This document shows positions 24,986 through 33,546 of a stretch of 64,000 bases of DNA, piece after piece; the stretch's first letter is position 1, and each line of letters opens with the position of its first letter. Both the position numbers and the translations under genes were made by a program. The stretch is from Bacillota bacterium (lineage in GTDB: Bacteria > Bacillota > Clostridia > Acetivibrionales > DTU013), in assembly GCA_023426125.1 (NCBI GenBank), contig JAFABI010000090.1, positions 263,644-327,643 of the forward strand, read 5' to 3'. A model generated the notes under the pieces. It did no database searches. It was not told the DNA's origin and worked only from the letters and a program-made list of their open reading frames with translations.

Positions 24986-25014
24986 CATGTCAATGTACCT
25001 GTCCCCTTGACATG
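24986..25014. repeat. CATGTCAA inverted repeat
   Basis: CATGTCAA and TTGACATG flank a 13-base centre containing GTACCTGTCCCC. It directly follows the YkvI-like stop. It looks like a piece of a dispersed intergenic repeat, or a weak hairpin. Confidence 0.4.
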
Positions 25015-25059
25015 GGACAACAGCCCCTTGTCACACTACACGACTCCGTGGCCGGGAAG

Positions 25060-25085
25060 TGCGGACGCGCAATGCGCGCCCCTAC
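25060..25085. repeat. GC-rich GCGGACGCGC repeat, copy 1
   Basis: TGCGGACGCGCAATGCGCGC then CCCTAC. Two related copies lie upstream of ilvD (50586 and 50670). The core GCGCAATGCGC is a palindrome-like hairpin. Confidence 0.65.
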
Positions 25086-25133
25086 GGATTTTATGGGCAT
25101 AATCTTTTAATGTATCAAGGAAATAACCCCAGG

Positions 25134-25162
25134 TTGCGGCTGCATGCCGCGTATGATATAAT
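25134..25162 (+). promoter_or_regulatory. Sigma-A promoter for the DUF5711 gene
   Basis: TTGCGG, 17-base spacer, perfect TATAAT, 43 bases before the start codon. Confidence 0.75.
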
Positions 25163-25204
25163 CGTCATGGATACATTACTTAAGATAAAATCGAGGTGAC
25201 CTAT

Positions 25205-26377
25205 TTGATTCACCCTGAAGAACGTCCTGCGGCAGAGCTGGCTGCCGGCAGGAGAGGCAGTGTCCTGATGGCGGTCCTGCTGTTTGTCGCCATTGTGGTA
25301 GTGGCGGCGTTCGGCTATGTAAAAAGCCAGGGCACGGAACTTAAGAATATTGATGTCCGGCAGTTTTTTTCGGGAAATAACAAAGTAGAGCAGCTGAATG
25401 ATGACTCAAATATAATTGAAATTCCCTATGACGCAAAGGAGCATCCGGTGTTTGGCGTACATATGGACTATATTGTAAAGTGCAACCGGGACGGCATATG
25501 GCTTCTTGATAGGAAAGGGCATGAGCTGTGGTCTGTGGGCATTCCTTTGAGCAATCCGATCATCAAAACCAATGGGAAGAACCTTCTGGTAGCAGATATC
25601 GGAGGCAAGGACATCTATGTCATAAACGGCAAAAGCGTCCGGTGGAACGACAGGACCGAAGAAAGTATTCAGAATGCCGAAATAAACGAAAACGGGTATG
25701 TAACCGTCATCACTTCCTCCCGTCTATACAATGGAGAAGTGAGGGTTTACGATGACCGTGGCATTGAGCTTTTGCAAAGCGTTATTGCCAATAATTTCGC
25801 TGTTACCGCCAAAATAGCCCCATCCGGGAAGATGATGGTCATCGACCTTATCAATGCTTCCGATGCAAAAGCCTATACCTATCTCAAGTTTTCCGACATG
25901 AACGGCAAGGACCTTATAGAAAAAAGCATGCCCCAGGACAAGGGCATCTATCCCTTTGTCTGGTTTTCAAAGGATGACGCCGTTGTTGCAGCCGGAGATA
26001 CTTCCATTGTTTTTATGGACAATGCCGGCAATATAAAATCGGACAAGCAGTTCTCAAAGGTGGCAAGCGCCTCGATTACCGGCAGCAAACGCGTAGCGGC
26101 GGCTGTTGTAAATGGAAATGCCGGTGAATTGAAGGTTTTTTCCGCCGACGGGCGGGAGTATTCATCGGCTCCATTGAGGGACGAAGTCCTGAGCATAAGT
26201 GCTTTTGAAGGTGTCATTGCAGTAAATACCGGCCGGAAAGCAAGCTTCTGGACGGAAAGATGCAAAAGCAAGGGTGAATATAATTCAAAATCCGATATTA
26301 TTGAAGTGTTCTTTTTTAGCAGCCACCAGGCGGCGATTGTCACAAAAACCAATATCGCCGTCGTTGATATAGGTTAG
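25205..26377 (+). CDS. DUF5711 family membrane-anchored beta-propeller protein
   Basis: A 390-residue protein with a single anchor near residues 20-42 (LMAVLLFVAIVVVAAFGYV) and an extracytoplasmic domain of repeated four-stranded units (ILNKGDxxLWSVxI-like: WLLDRKGHELWSVGI, VYDDRGIELLQSV, FSDMNGKDLIEKSM, FMDNAGNIKSD), the pattern of a beta-propeller. This agrees with the DUF5711 family. TTG at 25205 is chosen, six bases after GAGGTGAC; GTG at 25196 is part of that site. It precedes a cvpA-like gene, as often in Clostridia. Role unknown, perhaps envelope sensing. Confidence 0.8.
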   Translation: MIHPEERPAAELAAGRRGSVLMAVLLFVAIVVVAAFGYVKSQGTELKNIDVRQFFSGNNKVEQLNDDSNIIEIPYDAKEHPVFGVHMDYIVKCNRDGIWLLDRKGHELWSVGIPLSNPIIKTNGKNLLVADIGGKDIYVINGKSVRWNDRTEESIQNAEINENGYVTVITSSRLYNGEVRVYDDRGIELLQSVIANNFAVTAKIAPSGKMMVIDLINASDAKAYTYLKFSDMNGKDLIEKSMPQDKGIYPFVWFSKDDAVVAAGDTSIVFMDNAGNIKSDKQFSKVASASITGSKRVAAAVVNGNAGELKVFSADGREYSSAPLRDEVLSISAFEGVIAVNTGRKASFWTERCKSKGEYNSKSDIIEVFFFSSHQAAIVTKTNIAVVDIG

Positions 26378-26486
26378 GGGACAACCGCTGGAAAAAAATC
26401 GGGGTTAAGCACCGGTGAAAATAAAATTTATGTAAAAAAAGCGTAACAGTATTTTCAGTGTTCCGAATGCGGAAGGAGGAAACTTT

Positions 26487-27185
26487 TTGAGCTGGAGCGA
26501 TTATGCGGTCCTGGGGATTATAGGGGTATTTGCCCTCGTTGGCCTCATCCGGGGGTTTGTATTTTCGGTGTTCAAAATCGCGTCGTTTTTCATCGCTATC
26601 CTTGCTTCCGTAAAATTGTACCCGGCAGCATCGGAATATCTTGCGGAAACGCCCGTATACGACAATATTAAAAAAGCCATTCTGGATAATCTGACAGGCA
26701 GATACCAGGCAGCCGTTCCCGCAAGCGGACAGGTGGATGGAAACACAGTTGAAAGCGTGGTCGGCGGACTTTCCATTCCTGCATTTTTCAAACAAAGCAT
26801 CGCGGGTAAGGTACCAGGCCCCGGAGAATTCATCGACATCCAGAGTATACTCAACAGCGTAAGCGACGAAATCACAAAGGTAATCATAAATATTCTGAGC
26901 TTGGTCCTGCTGTTTGTCTTGATGCGCCTGGGTCTTTTTATCATCGGCCTGGTTTTAAGAGGCCTGGTCCGGCTCCCGGTCCTGAAACAGTTCGACCGGT
27001 TGGGCGGGCTGGCTTTTGGCGCTGTGGAAGGGCTGTTGACGGTATATATCCTGTGCGCAATATTAATGATCTTCAATTCAGCACCTCAATTCCAAAGTAT
27101 TTTTGCGGATGTCGATACCTCAATCCTTGCGAAAAGCTTCTATCAGAACAATATTTTGGTAGGCTGGATGTTTCCCGGAAACTGA
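26487..27185 (+). CDS. CvpA family membrane protein
   Basis: A 232-residue protein with four hydrophobic segments. The start SWSDYAVLGIIGVFALVGLIRGFVFSV is the CvpA signature (D near the start, GxxRG in the loop after TM1), and the C-terminal half ends with a hydrophobic helix pair around GGLAFGAVEGLLTVYIL. CvpA proteins were first linked to colicin V secretion and more recently to envelope homeostasis. TTG start at 26487 follows AGGAGG with seven-base spacing. It lies 109 bases after the DUF5711 gene. Confidence 0.88.
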   Translation: MSWSDYAVLGIIGVFALVGLIRGFVFSVFKIASFFIAILASVKLYPAASEYLAETPVYDNIKKAILDNLTGRYQAAVPASGQVDGNTVESVVGGLSIPAFFKQSIAGKVPGPGEFIDIQSILNSVSDEITKVIINILSLVLLFVLMRLGLFIIGLVLRGLVRLPVLKQFDRLGGLAFGAVEGLLTVYILCAILMIFNSAPQFQSIFADVDTSILAKSFYQNNILVGWMFPGN

Positions 27186-27376
27186 CCGTTTAAACTAAAA
27201 CCGGGCAAGAAGGTCGCTGCCTCTGAATTACTTTTTCACGAAGTTGTTATTTGAAATTGCATAATTATTGAATGGAATTGCAGTCTAAGCATATTGAAAC
27301 CGTTTTTCCATAGAAAATCATATGATTTGTTAATACTTTTTTCTTTCCTGCGTATTAACTATTGTAGTACTTAAAC

Positions 27377-27396
27377 GATAAATTGCGCGATTTATC
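27377..27396. promoter_or_regulatory. Dyads in the sigma-factor gene leader
   Basis: GATAAAT-TGCGCG-ATTTATC, a 7-bp dyad ending 25 bases before the sigma-factor start. A second dyad, GTTAATAC / GTATTAAC (27329-27359), lies just upstream. Either may be an operator or a leader hairpin. The 235 bases 27186-27420 hold nothing else recognisable. Confidence 0.4.
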
Positions 27397-27420
27397 CTAT
27401 TCAGAAGAAAGGAGGAGCAG

Positions 27421-28002
27421 ATGGATATTGTTCAAGCGAATGCTTCCGCATACCAGAGTGACAACAGGGTCATGGCGAAAGAAAAGATGTCTGTAATGGA
27501 ATTTGACCAGATCTTTGACATGTACTATAAGCGTGTATACAGATATATCTGCTACCGGATAAATAATCAAAATATGGCGGAAGATCTGTGCAGTCAGGTC
27601 TTTGAAAAGGTTATTTCCAAATATACTACTTACTCGCCGGAAAAATCTTCTTTTGAGGTATGGCTGTTTGCAATTGCACGAAACATCGTGGCGGATTATC
27701 ACCGCTCCAACAAAAAGAGATTTCATCTTTCCCTGGACTCAATTTTGGATATGGTATCGCCGGGCTCGTCAATGGAAGAAGACGTTATTACCGAAGCTGG
27801 AAACGAGGAACTGTTTCTCGCCTTAAGGCAACTCAGCGAAAAAGAACGAAACATCATTTCGATGAAATTTGCAGCAGGTCTGAAAAATTCTGAAATTGCG
27901 GACTTATTGGGTATCAGCGGTTCCAATGTCGGCGTCGTCCTGTACAGAAGCTTGAAAAAGCTTCATAAATTGCTGGATATGGGAGGTTATGAGCATGGAT
28001 AA
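27421..28002 (+). CDS. ECF-type RNA polymerase sigma factor
   Basis: A 193-residue sigma-70 family factor with only regions 2 and 4. Region 2 spans about 27-95 (FDQIFDMYYKRVYRYICY, MAEDLCSQVF, FEVWLFAIARNIVADYHR) and region 4 about 130-185 (LSEKERNIISMKFAAGLKNS, EIADLLGISGSNVGV). The N-terminal 25 residues are an extension. ATG follows AAAGGAGG. The next gene overlaps it by eight bases and encodes a membrane protein with a short cytoplasmic N-terminus, the expected form of an anti-sigma factor, so the pair probably forms a signal-responsive switch. Confidence 0.92.
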   Translation: MDIVQANASAYQSDNRVMAKEKMSVMEFDQIFDMYYKRVYRYICYRINNQNMAEDLCSQVFEKVISKYTTYSPEKSSFEVWLFAIARNIVADYHRSNKKRFHLSLDSILDMVSPGSSMEEDVITEAGNEELFLALRQLSEKERNIISMKFAAGLKNSEIADLLGISGSNVGVVLYRSLKKLHKLLDMGGYEHG

Positions 28003-28807
28003 GAAATATAATATTGATGAGTTCAACGAGGTTTGCAGCTTGCTTGAAAAGACGGAAGTGCATGATGAAATGCACAAAGAGAGAATTTACAATAAAATAA
28101 GATTCAAAATGGAATCCGGGGCGATTCAAAAAAATAAGAAAAAGGATGAGATCTATATGAAAAAGAATTTAAGAAAATCTGTTGCAATTACCGTAATAGC
28201 TATTGTTTGCCTGGTCGGTGGTTTTTCGGTCACAGCCTTTGGCCAGGAAACGATCCAAAATATTCTGGCCTATTTTCGGGTGGGCAACATAACAATCACA
28301 CAATATGAAAAAGAGCTGCCAAAGTACGAAGAAAGTGCCAGGGATGATAAAAAAGCCGTCTCCGGGAACACTGCCCGAAATACTACCGTTAAGGAAGCCC
28401 GTTCCGTTATGGAAATAGATTTTGCAGTACCTACGTGGATGCCGGACGGATATTCTTATATGAAAAGTGTATTGCATAGTATCAATGGAGTAGAACTGGT
28501 GTATTCAAAAGGTGAAAGCGTAGTTTCACTGTTGATTTCAAAAGGCGAAAATGGAATTTCTACTGCTGGTGAAGTAAAAAGTGAAACCATCAGCGACAGG
28601 ACGGTCTATTTTGCAAATGGCATTGTACTGTGGGGACAAGATGGATTAACCTACGAGTTATATCAAATAGGTGAACCGGACTTTGACCTGGATACGCTTG
28701 GGAAAATAATCGGCACAATGTCAAATGAAGCGGTCCATAATAGCCAGCTTCAATACGATAACCCGGTCGAGGATCAAAATGCTGTAGCAGCTCCAGCAGC
28801 TTCATAG
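27995..28807 (+). CDS. Putative membrane anti-sigma factor, DUF4367-like
   Basis: A 270-residue protein: about 57 cytoplasmic residues, one membrane helix (VAITVIAIVCLVGGFSVTAF), then an extracytoplasmic region ending in a DUF4367-like domain (FAVPTWMPDGYSYMKSV, VSLLISKGENG, LTYELYQIGE). No zinc-binding HxxxCxxC motif is seen in the N-terminal part, so it is not a ZAS-type anti-sigma. ATG at 27995 is chosen, eight bases after GGGAGG; an ATG six bases earlier is too close. It overlaps the sigma-factor gene, strongly supporting a functional pair. Confidence 0.8.
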   Translation: MDKKYNIDEFNEVCSLLEKTEVHDEMHKERIYNKIRFKMESGAIQKNKKKDEIYMKKNLRKSVAITVIAIVCLVGGFSVTAFGQETIQNILAYFRVGNITITQYEKELPKYEESARDDKKAVSGNTARNTTVKEARSVMEIDFAVPTWMPDGYSYMKSVLHSINGVELVYSKGESVVSLLISKGENGISTAGEVKSETISDRTVYFANGIVLWGQDGLTYELYQIGEPDFDLDTLGKIIGTMSNEAVHNSQLQYDNPVEDQNAVAAPAAS

Positions 28808-28825
28808 CTTGAAGCTTTTTCAATA

Positions 28826-28866
28826 AAAATCCGGGCGATCTTTTAAAAGATCTCCCGGATTTTTTT
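28826..28866 (+). terminator. Terminator after the sigma/anti-sigma operon
   Basis: AAATCCGGG-C-GATCTTTT pairs with AAAAGATC-T-CCCGGATTT, followed by a T-run. Confidence 0.9.
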
Positions 28867-28906
28867 GTACTTTTGTGGATATAGAGCCCCTACGGCTTAT
28901 TGAAAA

Positions 28907-30610
28907 TCAAATTTTTGCCTCCCATAATTTAAAAACCTCCTGCATTTTGTAATATGCAAGCTTTGGTCTCCTGTAGCAGTCAAAAACGCCTTTATAATTC
29001 ATTTCCATGGGCCGGCCGGGCCACATGGCTCTTCCCCCGACAATCCACGGCGATACTCTGAAATCGTTGAACGTCCAGATAATCTGGCCTGCGATATAAT
29101 CTTTCCCAAGATACAAGGTTGAAAGCTTTTCAAGGTATTCCGCCTGGGCTTCCTCCGACCATTTTACCTTGGCTTTGTACGAATGACTGCCCGGCAAGCC
29201 TTCCCAACCGCCGGAAGTGATTAAAACCGGCTTCTCCGGATACCGGCCGGAAATTCTGTCCATCAGCTCGCTGCAGCCCTCCAGCGTATCTCCGTTATAC
29301 CATCCAAACCAGTAATTCACGCCAACCACGTCAAAATACTCATAGGTCCTGTCCTGTGTCGGAATGTCCGAAGCATGGACTGTAAACCTTGTCGGGTCCA
29401 GCTCCTTTGCAAGCTTGATATATTTGGGGACAAAATCCACAGCGGCATCTTCATAAGTCTTGCATTCGATAAAAAGGCTCCAGAACATGATGCAGGTTTC
29501 ATTCTTATAGTATTTTATCGTCTCTTTCATCTGACGGTTGGCAAGCTCCAGCAGCTCAGTGTTTAAAAACTGTTCCTTCTTAAAGTTGACATTGGGCACT
29601 TCGGCAATCACCAGCATCCCCGTCTCACTGGCAATTTCATATTCCCCCAAATGGTGCGGATAATGGCAAAGCCTCAGGAAGTTGGCATTTCCCTGTCTGC
29701 ACAGTTCATAATCCTTCCTGACAATATCGCGGCAGAAGGTGCGCCCGAGCATTGGGTATTCTTCATGCTTTGAATAGCCGCGCAGATTTATTTGCCTGCC
29801 GTTTAAAAGTATTTTCCTGTCCTTTATGGAGAATTCCCGTATCCCTATTTTATGCTCCCACCTATCGACGATCCTGCCGTCCTTCATCAGTACAAGCTCA
29901 AATTCATAGAGAAAAGGGGTTTCCGGGGACCAGAGCCTGGGATTGTCAATGTTTAGCTTTAATACGCTTTTTGGAGACTTTATTACACTCTTTTCCTCAT
30001 ATACCGGCTTAACCTTTGTAGGATCACATATTCGGATACTAAGGGAATAATCCGAATCGCCGGAATAATTTCCAATATCGGCTGTAACCTCTATCTCACC
30101 GCTCATTCCGGTAATTACCGTTATATCGTCAAGCCAGCTCTCTCCTGTTCCAATAAGGGAAACATCTCTGAAAATCCCGCCATAATTGAACCAGTCTACA
30201 CCGATAGGCGGGGAGGTCATATCGTTGATGGTACTGTCCACCCATACGGCAATAAGGTTTTCTGTTTCAGCATTCAAATGCCCCGTTACATCGATTTCAA
30301 AAGGTGTAAAACCGCCCACATGCCTGCCGACGCTTTTGCCGTTCAACCATACTTCACACCTGTAGTTTACACCATGAAAAAACAGGATGTTCCGCGTTAC
30401 ACCGGATGTTTTCTTATAAACCAGCTTTTTGTAATACCATGCCGGGCCTTCATAGTGCAGCAGCTCTTCTCTAAGCTCATTCCAGCAGGACGGGACCCAT
30501 ATATCCTCTGAATGGTCCGGTATAAAGCTTTGCCAGCCTTTATCAAGTCCCTCGTTCTTTTCGTCTATAACGAACTTCCAGGTTGAATTTAACGATTTGT
30601 TTGTAATCAT
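28907..30610 (-). CDS. Glycoside hydrolase family 2 protein (beta-glucuronidase/galactosidase-like)
   Basis: A 567-residue cytoplasmic GH2 protein: sugar-binding jelly roll (about 10-165), immunoglobulin-like domain (about 165-265) and TIM barrel (about 266-560). Landmarks are NLRGYSKHEEYPMLG (276-289) and LRLCHYPHH (312-320). The acid/base Glu is E382 (FWSLFIEC), but the usual Asn before it is I381. Where GH2 enzymes have the nucleophile Glu (ITEYG) this protein reads ITSGGWEG (464-471), so S466 replaces it, with E470 nearby. It may be inactive, or use a shifted nucleophile. ATG follows AAAGGAAA. It diverges from an AraC regulator gene and probably processes imported oligosaccharides. Confidence 0.85.
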   Translation of the reverse strand: MITNKSLNSTWKFVIDEKNEGLDKGWQSFIPDHSEDIWVPSCWNELREELLHYEGPAWYYKKLVYKKTSGVTRNILFFHGVNYRCEVWLNGKSVGRHVGGFTPFEIDVTGHLNAETENLIAVWVDSTINDMTSPPIGVDWFNYGGIFRDVSLIGTGESWLDDITVITGMSGEIEVTADIGNYSGDSDYSLSIRICDPTKVKPVYEEKSVIKSPKSVLKLNIDNPRLWSPETPFLYEFELVLMKDGRIVDRWEHKIGIREFSIKDRKILLNGRQINLRGYSKHEEYPMLGRTFCRDIVRKDYELCRQGNANFLRLCHYPHHLGEYEIASETGMLVIAEVPNVNFKKEQFLNTELLELANRQMKETIKYYKNETCIMFWSLFIECKTYEDAAVDFVPKYIKLAKELDPTRFTVHASDIPTQDRTYEYFDVVGVNYWFGWYNGDTLEGCSELMDRISGRYPEKPVLITSGGWEGLPGSHSYKAKVKWSEEAQAEYLEKLSTLYLGKDYIAGQIIWTFNDFRVSPWIVGGRAMWPGRPMEMNYKGVFDCYRRPKLAYYKMQEVFKLWEAKI

Positions 30611-30822
30611 ATTTTGTTTCCTTTCGTTTTGATGATCTCCCTTACCAGGAAAAGTATATCACCATGCAATTCCTGTCGTTCAATGCATCTTGCTGTTTAC
30701 ACAAAAAACTATACATATATTGCTATTTGCATTATACTAAAGACAATGGGGGATTCGGTCCTGCGGCATTGATTGTATTCGGAAGCAGATCTGACAGATC
30801 CCATATAGCCCGGAGGAGCAGC

Positions 30823-31671
30823 ATGGAAAACTCCCGTTATGAAAAAATAAGCAACAGCTTCTATATTGAAAAGAATTATCTGCAAAAAGCGGAGCATAAG
30901 AGTGCACCTCACTATCACAACGCCTGTGAAGTGTTTTACTTTCTTTTGGGAGAGGCTAAATACTTTGTACACAACCAATGCTATTCAGTTAAAAAGGGGA
31001 GTATTATTTTTGTTGATGCTTACGAGATACACAAAGCGCTTTATACATCGGATAACTGCGAAAGAGCTGTCCTTCTGTACCATCCTGCGGTAACAAGGTA
31101 CAATCAGCTCATAAACGTACCTGATATTTTCCGGATATTGAATGAAAAGTTTAACGGCAGCAGGTTGATATCACTTCCACAGGATTTACAGAGGAGCACA
31201 AAAGATATAATAATGAAAATGCTTGAACACTACCAGGCGGAAAGCTCCTATAAGGATGCATTTCTATATTCCTACTTGAATATTTTCATTACGCAAATTG
31301 CAGAATACCTTGCTACTGTCGGTATACCCGCAGATATCCCGCCTCTGAATCCGCACATATCGGATATATTATCTTATATAAATCAGAATATAGAGAATGA
31401 AATATCGCTGGATAACATTTCAACGCATCTGAATATGAGCAAATATCATCTTTGCCGGATCTTCAAGGAAAACACGGGATTGACTGTAGTTGATTATGTA
31501 AATCGAAAGAGAATCCTTACTGCAGAAAAGCTGATCGGTTTAGGCAAGTATTCTTTCACGGAGATTGCAAGCAGGGTAGGCTTCAACAATCTGATCCATT
31601 TCGAAAGAGTTTTCAGAAGCGTAACAGGATCAAGTCCCAGAGCTTACAAGAAAAAAATCAGTGCCTTTTAG
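30823..31671 (+). CDS. AraC family transcriptional regulator with cupin sensor
   Basis: A 282-residue regulator: an AraC_binding/cupin domain (HYHNACEVFYFLLGEAKYF, VKKGSIIFVDAYEIHK) about residues 25-110, and two helix-turn-helix motifs at the C-terminus (ISLDNISTHLNMSKYHLCRI; FTEIASRVGFNNLIHFERVF). The start at 30823 follows CGGAGGAG; upstream in-frame codons are discarded. It diverges from the GH2 gene and likely activates it in response to a sugar. It is convergent with another AraC gene. Confidence 0.9.
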   Translation: MENSRYEKISNSFYIEKNYLQKAEHKSAPHYHNACEVFYFLLGEAKYFVHNQCYSVKKGSIIFVDAYEIHKALYTSDNCERAVLLYHPAVTRYNQLINVPDIFRILNEKFNGSRLISLPQDLQRSTKDIIMKMLEHYQAESSYKDAFLYSYLNIFITQIAEYLATVGIPADIPPLNPHISDILSYINQNIENEISLDNISTHLNMSKYHLCRIFKENTGLTVVDYVNRKRILTAEKLIGLGKYSFTEIASRVGFNNLIHFERVFRSVTGSSPRAYKKKISAF

Positions 31672-31710
31672 AGATCATTGGGAAGCCGTAAATCATGGAA
31701 GAGTGACGGG

Positions 31711-32613
31711 TCAATCCCCTCCCGGCCGGTGAAGCTTCTTTCGGAATTGCTTTGGAGAGATGTTTTTATAATGCCTGAACTGCTGGATAAAATAGCTGGA
31801 AGTGGAAAAGCCCGTCTTCTGGGCAATTTCCGTGATATTCAGGTCTGTCGTATGCAGAAGCTTCTCCGCCTCTGTGATCCGCACATAATTTACATACTCG
31901 GTAAAGGTTTTTCCTATGGCGGCCTTGAAATACTTCGAAAAATAGCTGTAGCTCATGCTGCAGAGCCGGGATACGGATTTTACCGTGATGTCGTTTTGAT
32001 AATTTTCGTCAAGGTAGTCAAAAACCTTCTGCAGCCGTTGGATATCGCTTTCCTTGAGGGCGTAATCGATATTCAGGTCCAGGCCCTTTTCCTTCCAGCT
32101 GCGCAGGATCCACAGGAAAATGCGGCAAATATGGGTCCGGATGGCCAGCTCAAAACCGTAGCTTTTTTGCCGGTATTCATGAAGAATTTCCTGGAGCAGC
32201 GCGGGGATGGAGGTATCCTTGAGTTCATGGCGGGTAAAGAGCTTTTGATGCGTGGATTTGGTCATGGTAAAGGGCAGCACGTATTTGGACTCAAAGATGG
32301 TCTTTGAGGTGGTATAAAGCACTTCCGGATCAAATTTCAGAACGATGTACCGGACCTCGCCCTCTTCGTCTGCGGAAACCGAGTGCACTTCCCTGGAGTT
32401 GATGAGAACCATGTCGCCCACTGTAAAATTGTAGCTTTCACCGCCGAGCAATACTTTTACTTTCCCTTCCAGACAATACAATATTTCGATATAATACTGC
32501 CAATGGGCGGGTGCGATGATTCCCCTGCCCATCCCTTCCTGGAGGTGGCAGCTGAAAGGGTATAATATCCCTCCCGCCGCAGGCTTTTGTTCTTCAAAAT
32601 ACGCTTCCGTCAT
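31711..32613 (-). CDS. AraC family transcriptional regulator with cupin sensor
   Basis: A 300-residue regulator: N-terminal cupin (WQYYIEILYCLEGKVKVLLG, YNFTVGDMVLINSREVHSV), a linker, and C-terminal paired helix-turn-helix motifs (ITVKSVSRLCSMSYSYFSKY; NITEIAQKTGFSTSSYFIQQ). The start at 32613 (MTEAYFEEQ) is chosen because GAGG is six bases before it; an in-frame ATG at 32637 has no site. It diverges from the isomerase-like and Gfo/Idh genes, its probable targets. Confidence 0.9.
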   Translation of the reverse strand: MTEAYFEEQKPAAGGILYPFSCHLQEGMGRGIIAPAHWQYYIEILYCLEGKVKVLLGGESYNFTVGDMVLINSREVHSVSADEEGEVRYIVLKFDPEVLYTTSKTIFESKYVLPFTMTKSTHQKLFTRHELKDTSIPALLQEILHEYRQKSYGFELAIRTHICRIFLWILRSWKEKGLDLNIDYALKESDIQRLQKVFDYLDENYQNDITVKSVSRLCSMSYSYFSKYFKAAIGKTFTEYVNYVRITEAEKLLHTTDLNITEIAQKTGFSTSSYFIQQFRHYKNISPKQFRKKLHRPGGD

Positions 32614-32740
32614 AAACGACCTCTGTACAATCATCACTAATATTTGATATTTTTTAATAACTTAATTATAGTATAAAATGCTGCCCTGTGTTATGGTATT
32701 TACAGATTTTTATAAAATCATTTTTTAGCCGGAGGGTTGG

Positions 32741-33526
32741 ATGAAACTGGGCATTATTGCGCCGCCGGAGGAAGAAAGCTTTCGCATGGCGCAACGCAAA
32801 GGGTTGGATTTTCTTGAGTTTTGCATTAATAAAGGGCACGATACGGGTAAATTTTTTGGAGATCTTGAGAAATTGAGGTCCTGGAAGGAAAGGTATAAGG
32901 TAGACATCGGTTCCGTCGGCCGCTGGAAAGTGGAGCCGATTGACGGGGTGGGCCGGATTGTTGAAGAGGAGCTGAGGCTTTCCTATGGCTTGATTGATGC
33001 TGCGGAAGAGCTCGGCTGTCCCAACTATGTATGCGGCTGCAACTATGCGGAAGGGCTTTCCTATTATGAAAACTGTACTGCGGCTATTGCCTACCTGAGC
33101 AAGCTCCTGGATTACGGCCGCGATAAAAAAGTGAGGATTTCCACTTATAACTGCCGGAAGGGGAACTTCATCCACAATCCGGTGGCCTGGACCCTCATCC
33201 ATGGGCATCTGCGGGAGCTGGGCATCAAGTACGACCCGGCCCACAGCCGCTATGAAGGCGCGGACTACCTCAAGGAGCTGGCAGATTGGGGAGAGCGGGT
33301 CAATCACGTCCACATCAAGGGCTCGTTCATTCTGAACGGCAAGCGGGTCGACGACCCCCCGGCGGGCATGGACCAGACAAACTGGCCCGAGCTTATGACG
33401 ATTCTTTATATGAAAAACTATACGGGGGGATTGAGCCTGGAACCGCATTCCGACATATGGAGGGGTGAACTGGAAGGCAAAGGGGTCGATTTTTCGATTC
33501 AATATATGAGAAGGCTGATGTTGTAA
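32741..33526 (+). CDS. Sugar phosphate isomerase/epimerase-like protein (xylose-isomerase-like TIM barrel)
   Basis: A 261-residue protein of the AP_endonuc_2 barrel family. Metal-binding type residues occur in YDPAHSRYEG (about 165-175) and RVNHVHIKGS (about 187-196), in the order expected for divalent-metal sugar isomerases and epimerases. ATG follows GGAGGGTTGG. It is 20 bases before a Gfo/Idh oxidoreductase, a pairing often seen in inositol, uronate or keto-sugar pathways. The exact reaction cannot be read from sequence. Confidence 0.85.
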   Translation: MKLGIIAPPEEESFRMAQRKGLDFLEFCINKGHDTGKFFGDLEKLRSWKERYKVDIGSVGRWKVEPIDGVGRIVEEELRLSYGLIDAAEELGCPNYVCGCNYAEGLSYYENCTAAIAYLSKLLDYGRDKKVRISTYNCRKGNFIHNPVAWTLIHGHLRELGIKYDPAHSRYEGADYLKELADWGERVNHVHIKGSFILNGKRVDDPPAGMDQTNWPELMTILYMKNYTGGLSLEPHSDIWRGELEGKGVDFSIQYMRRLML

Positions 33527-33546
33527 CGATTTTCGGAGGGGATAGC

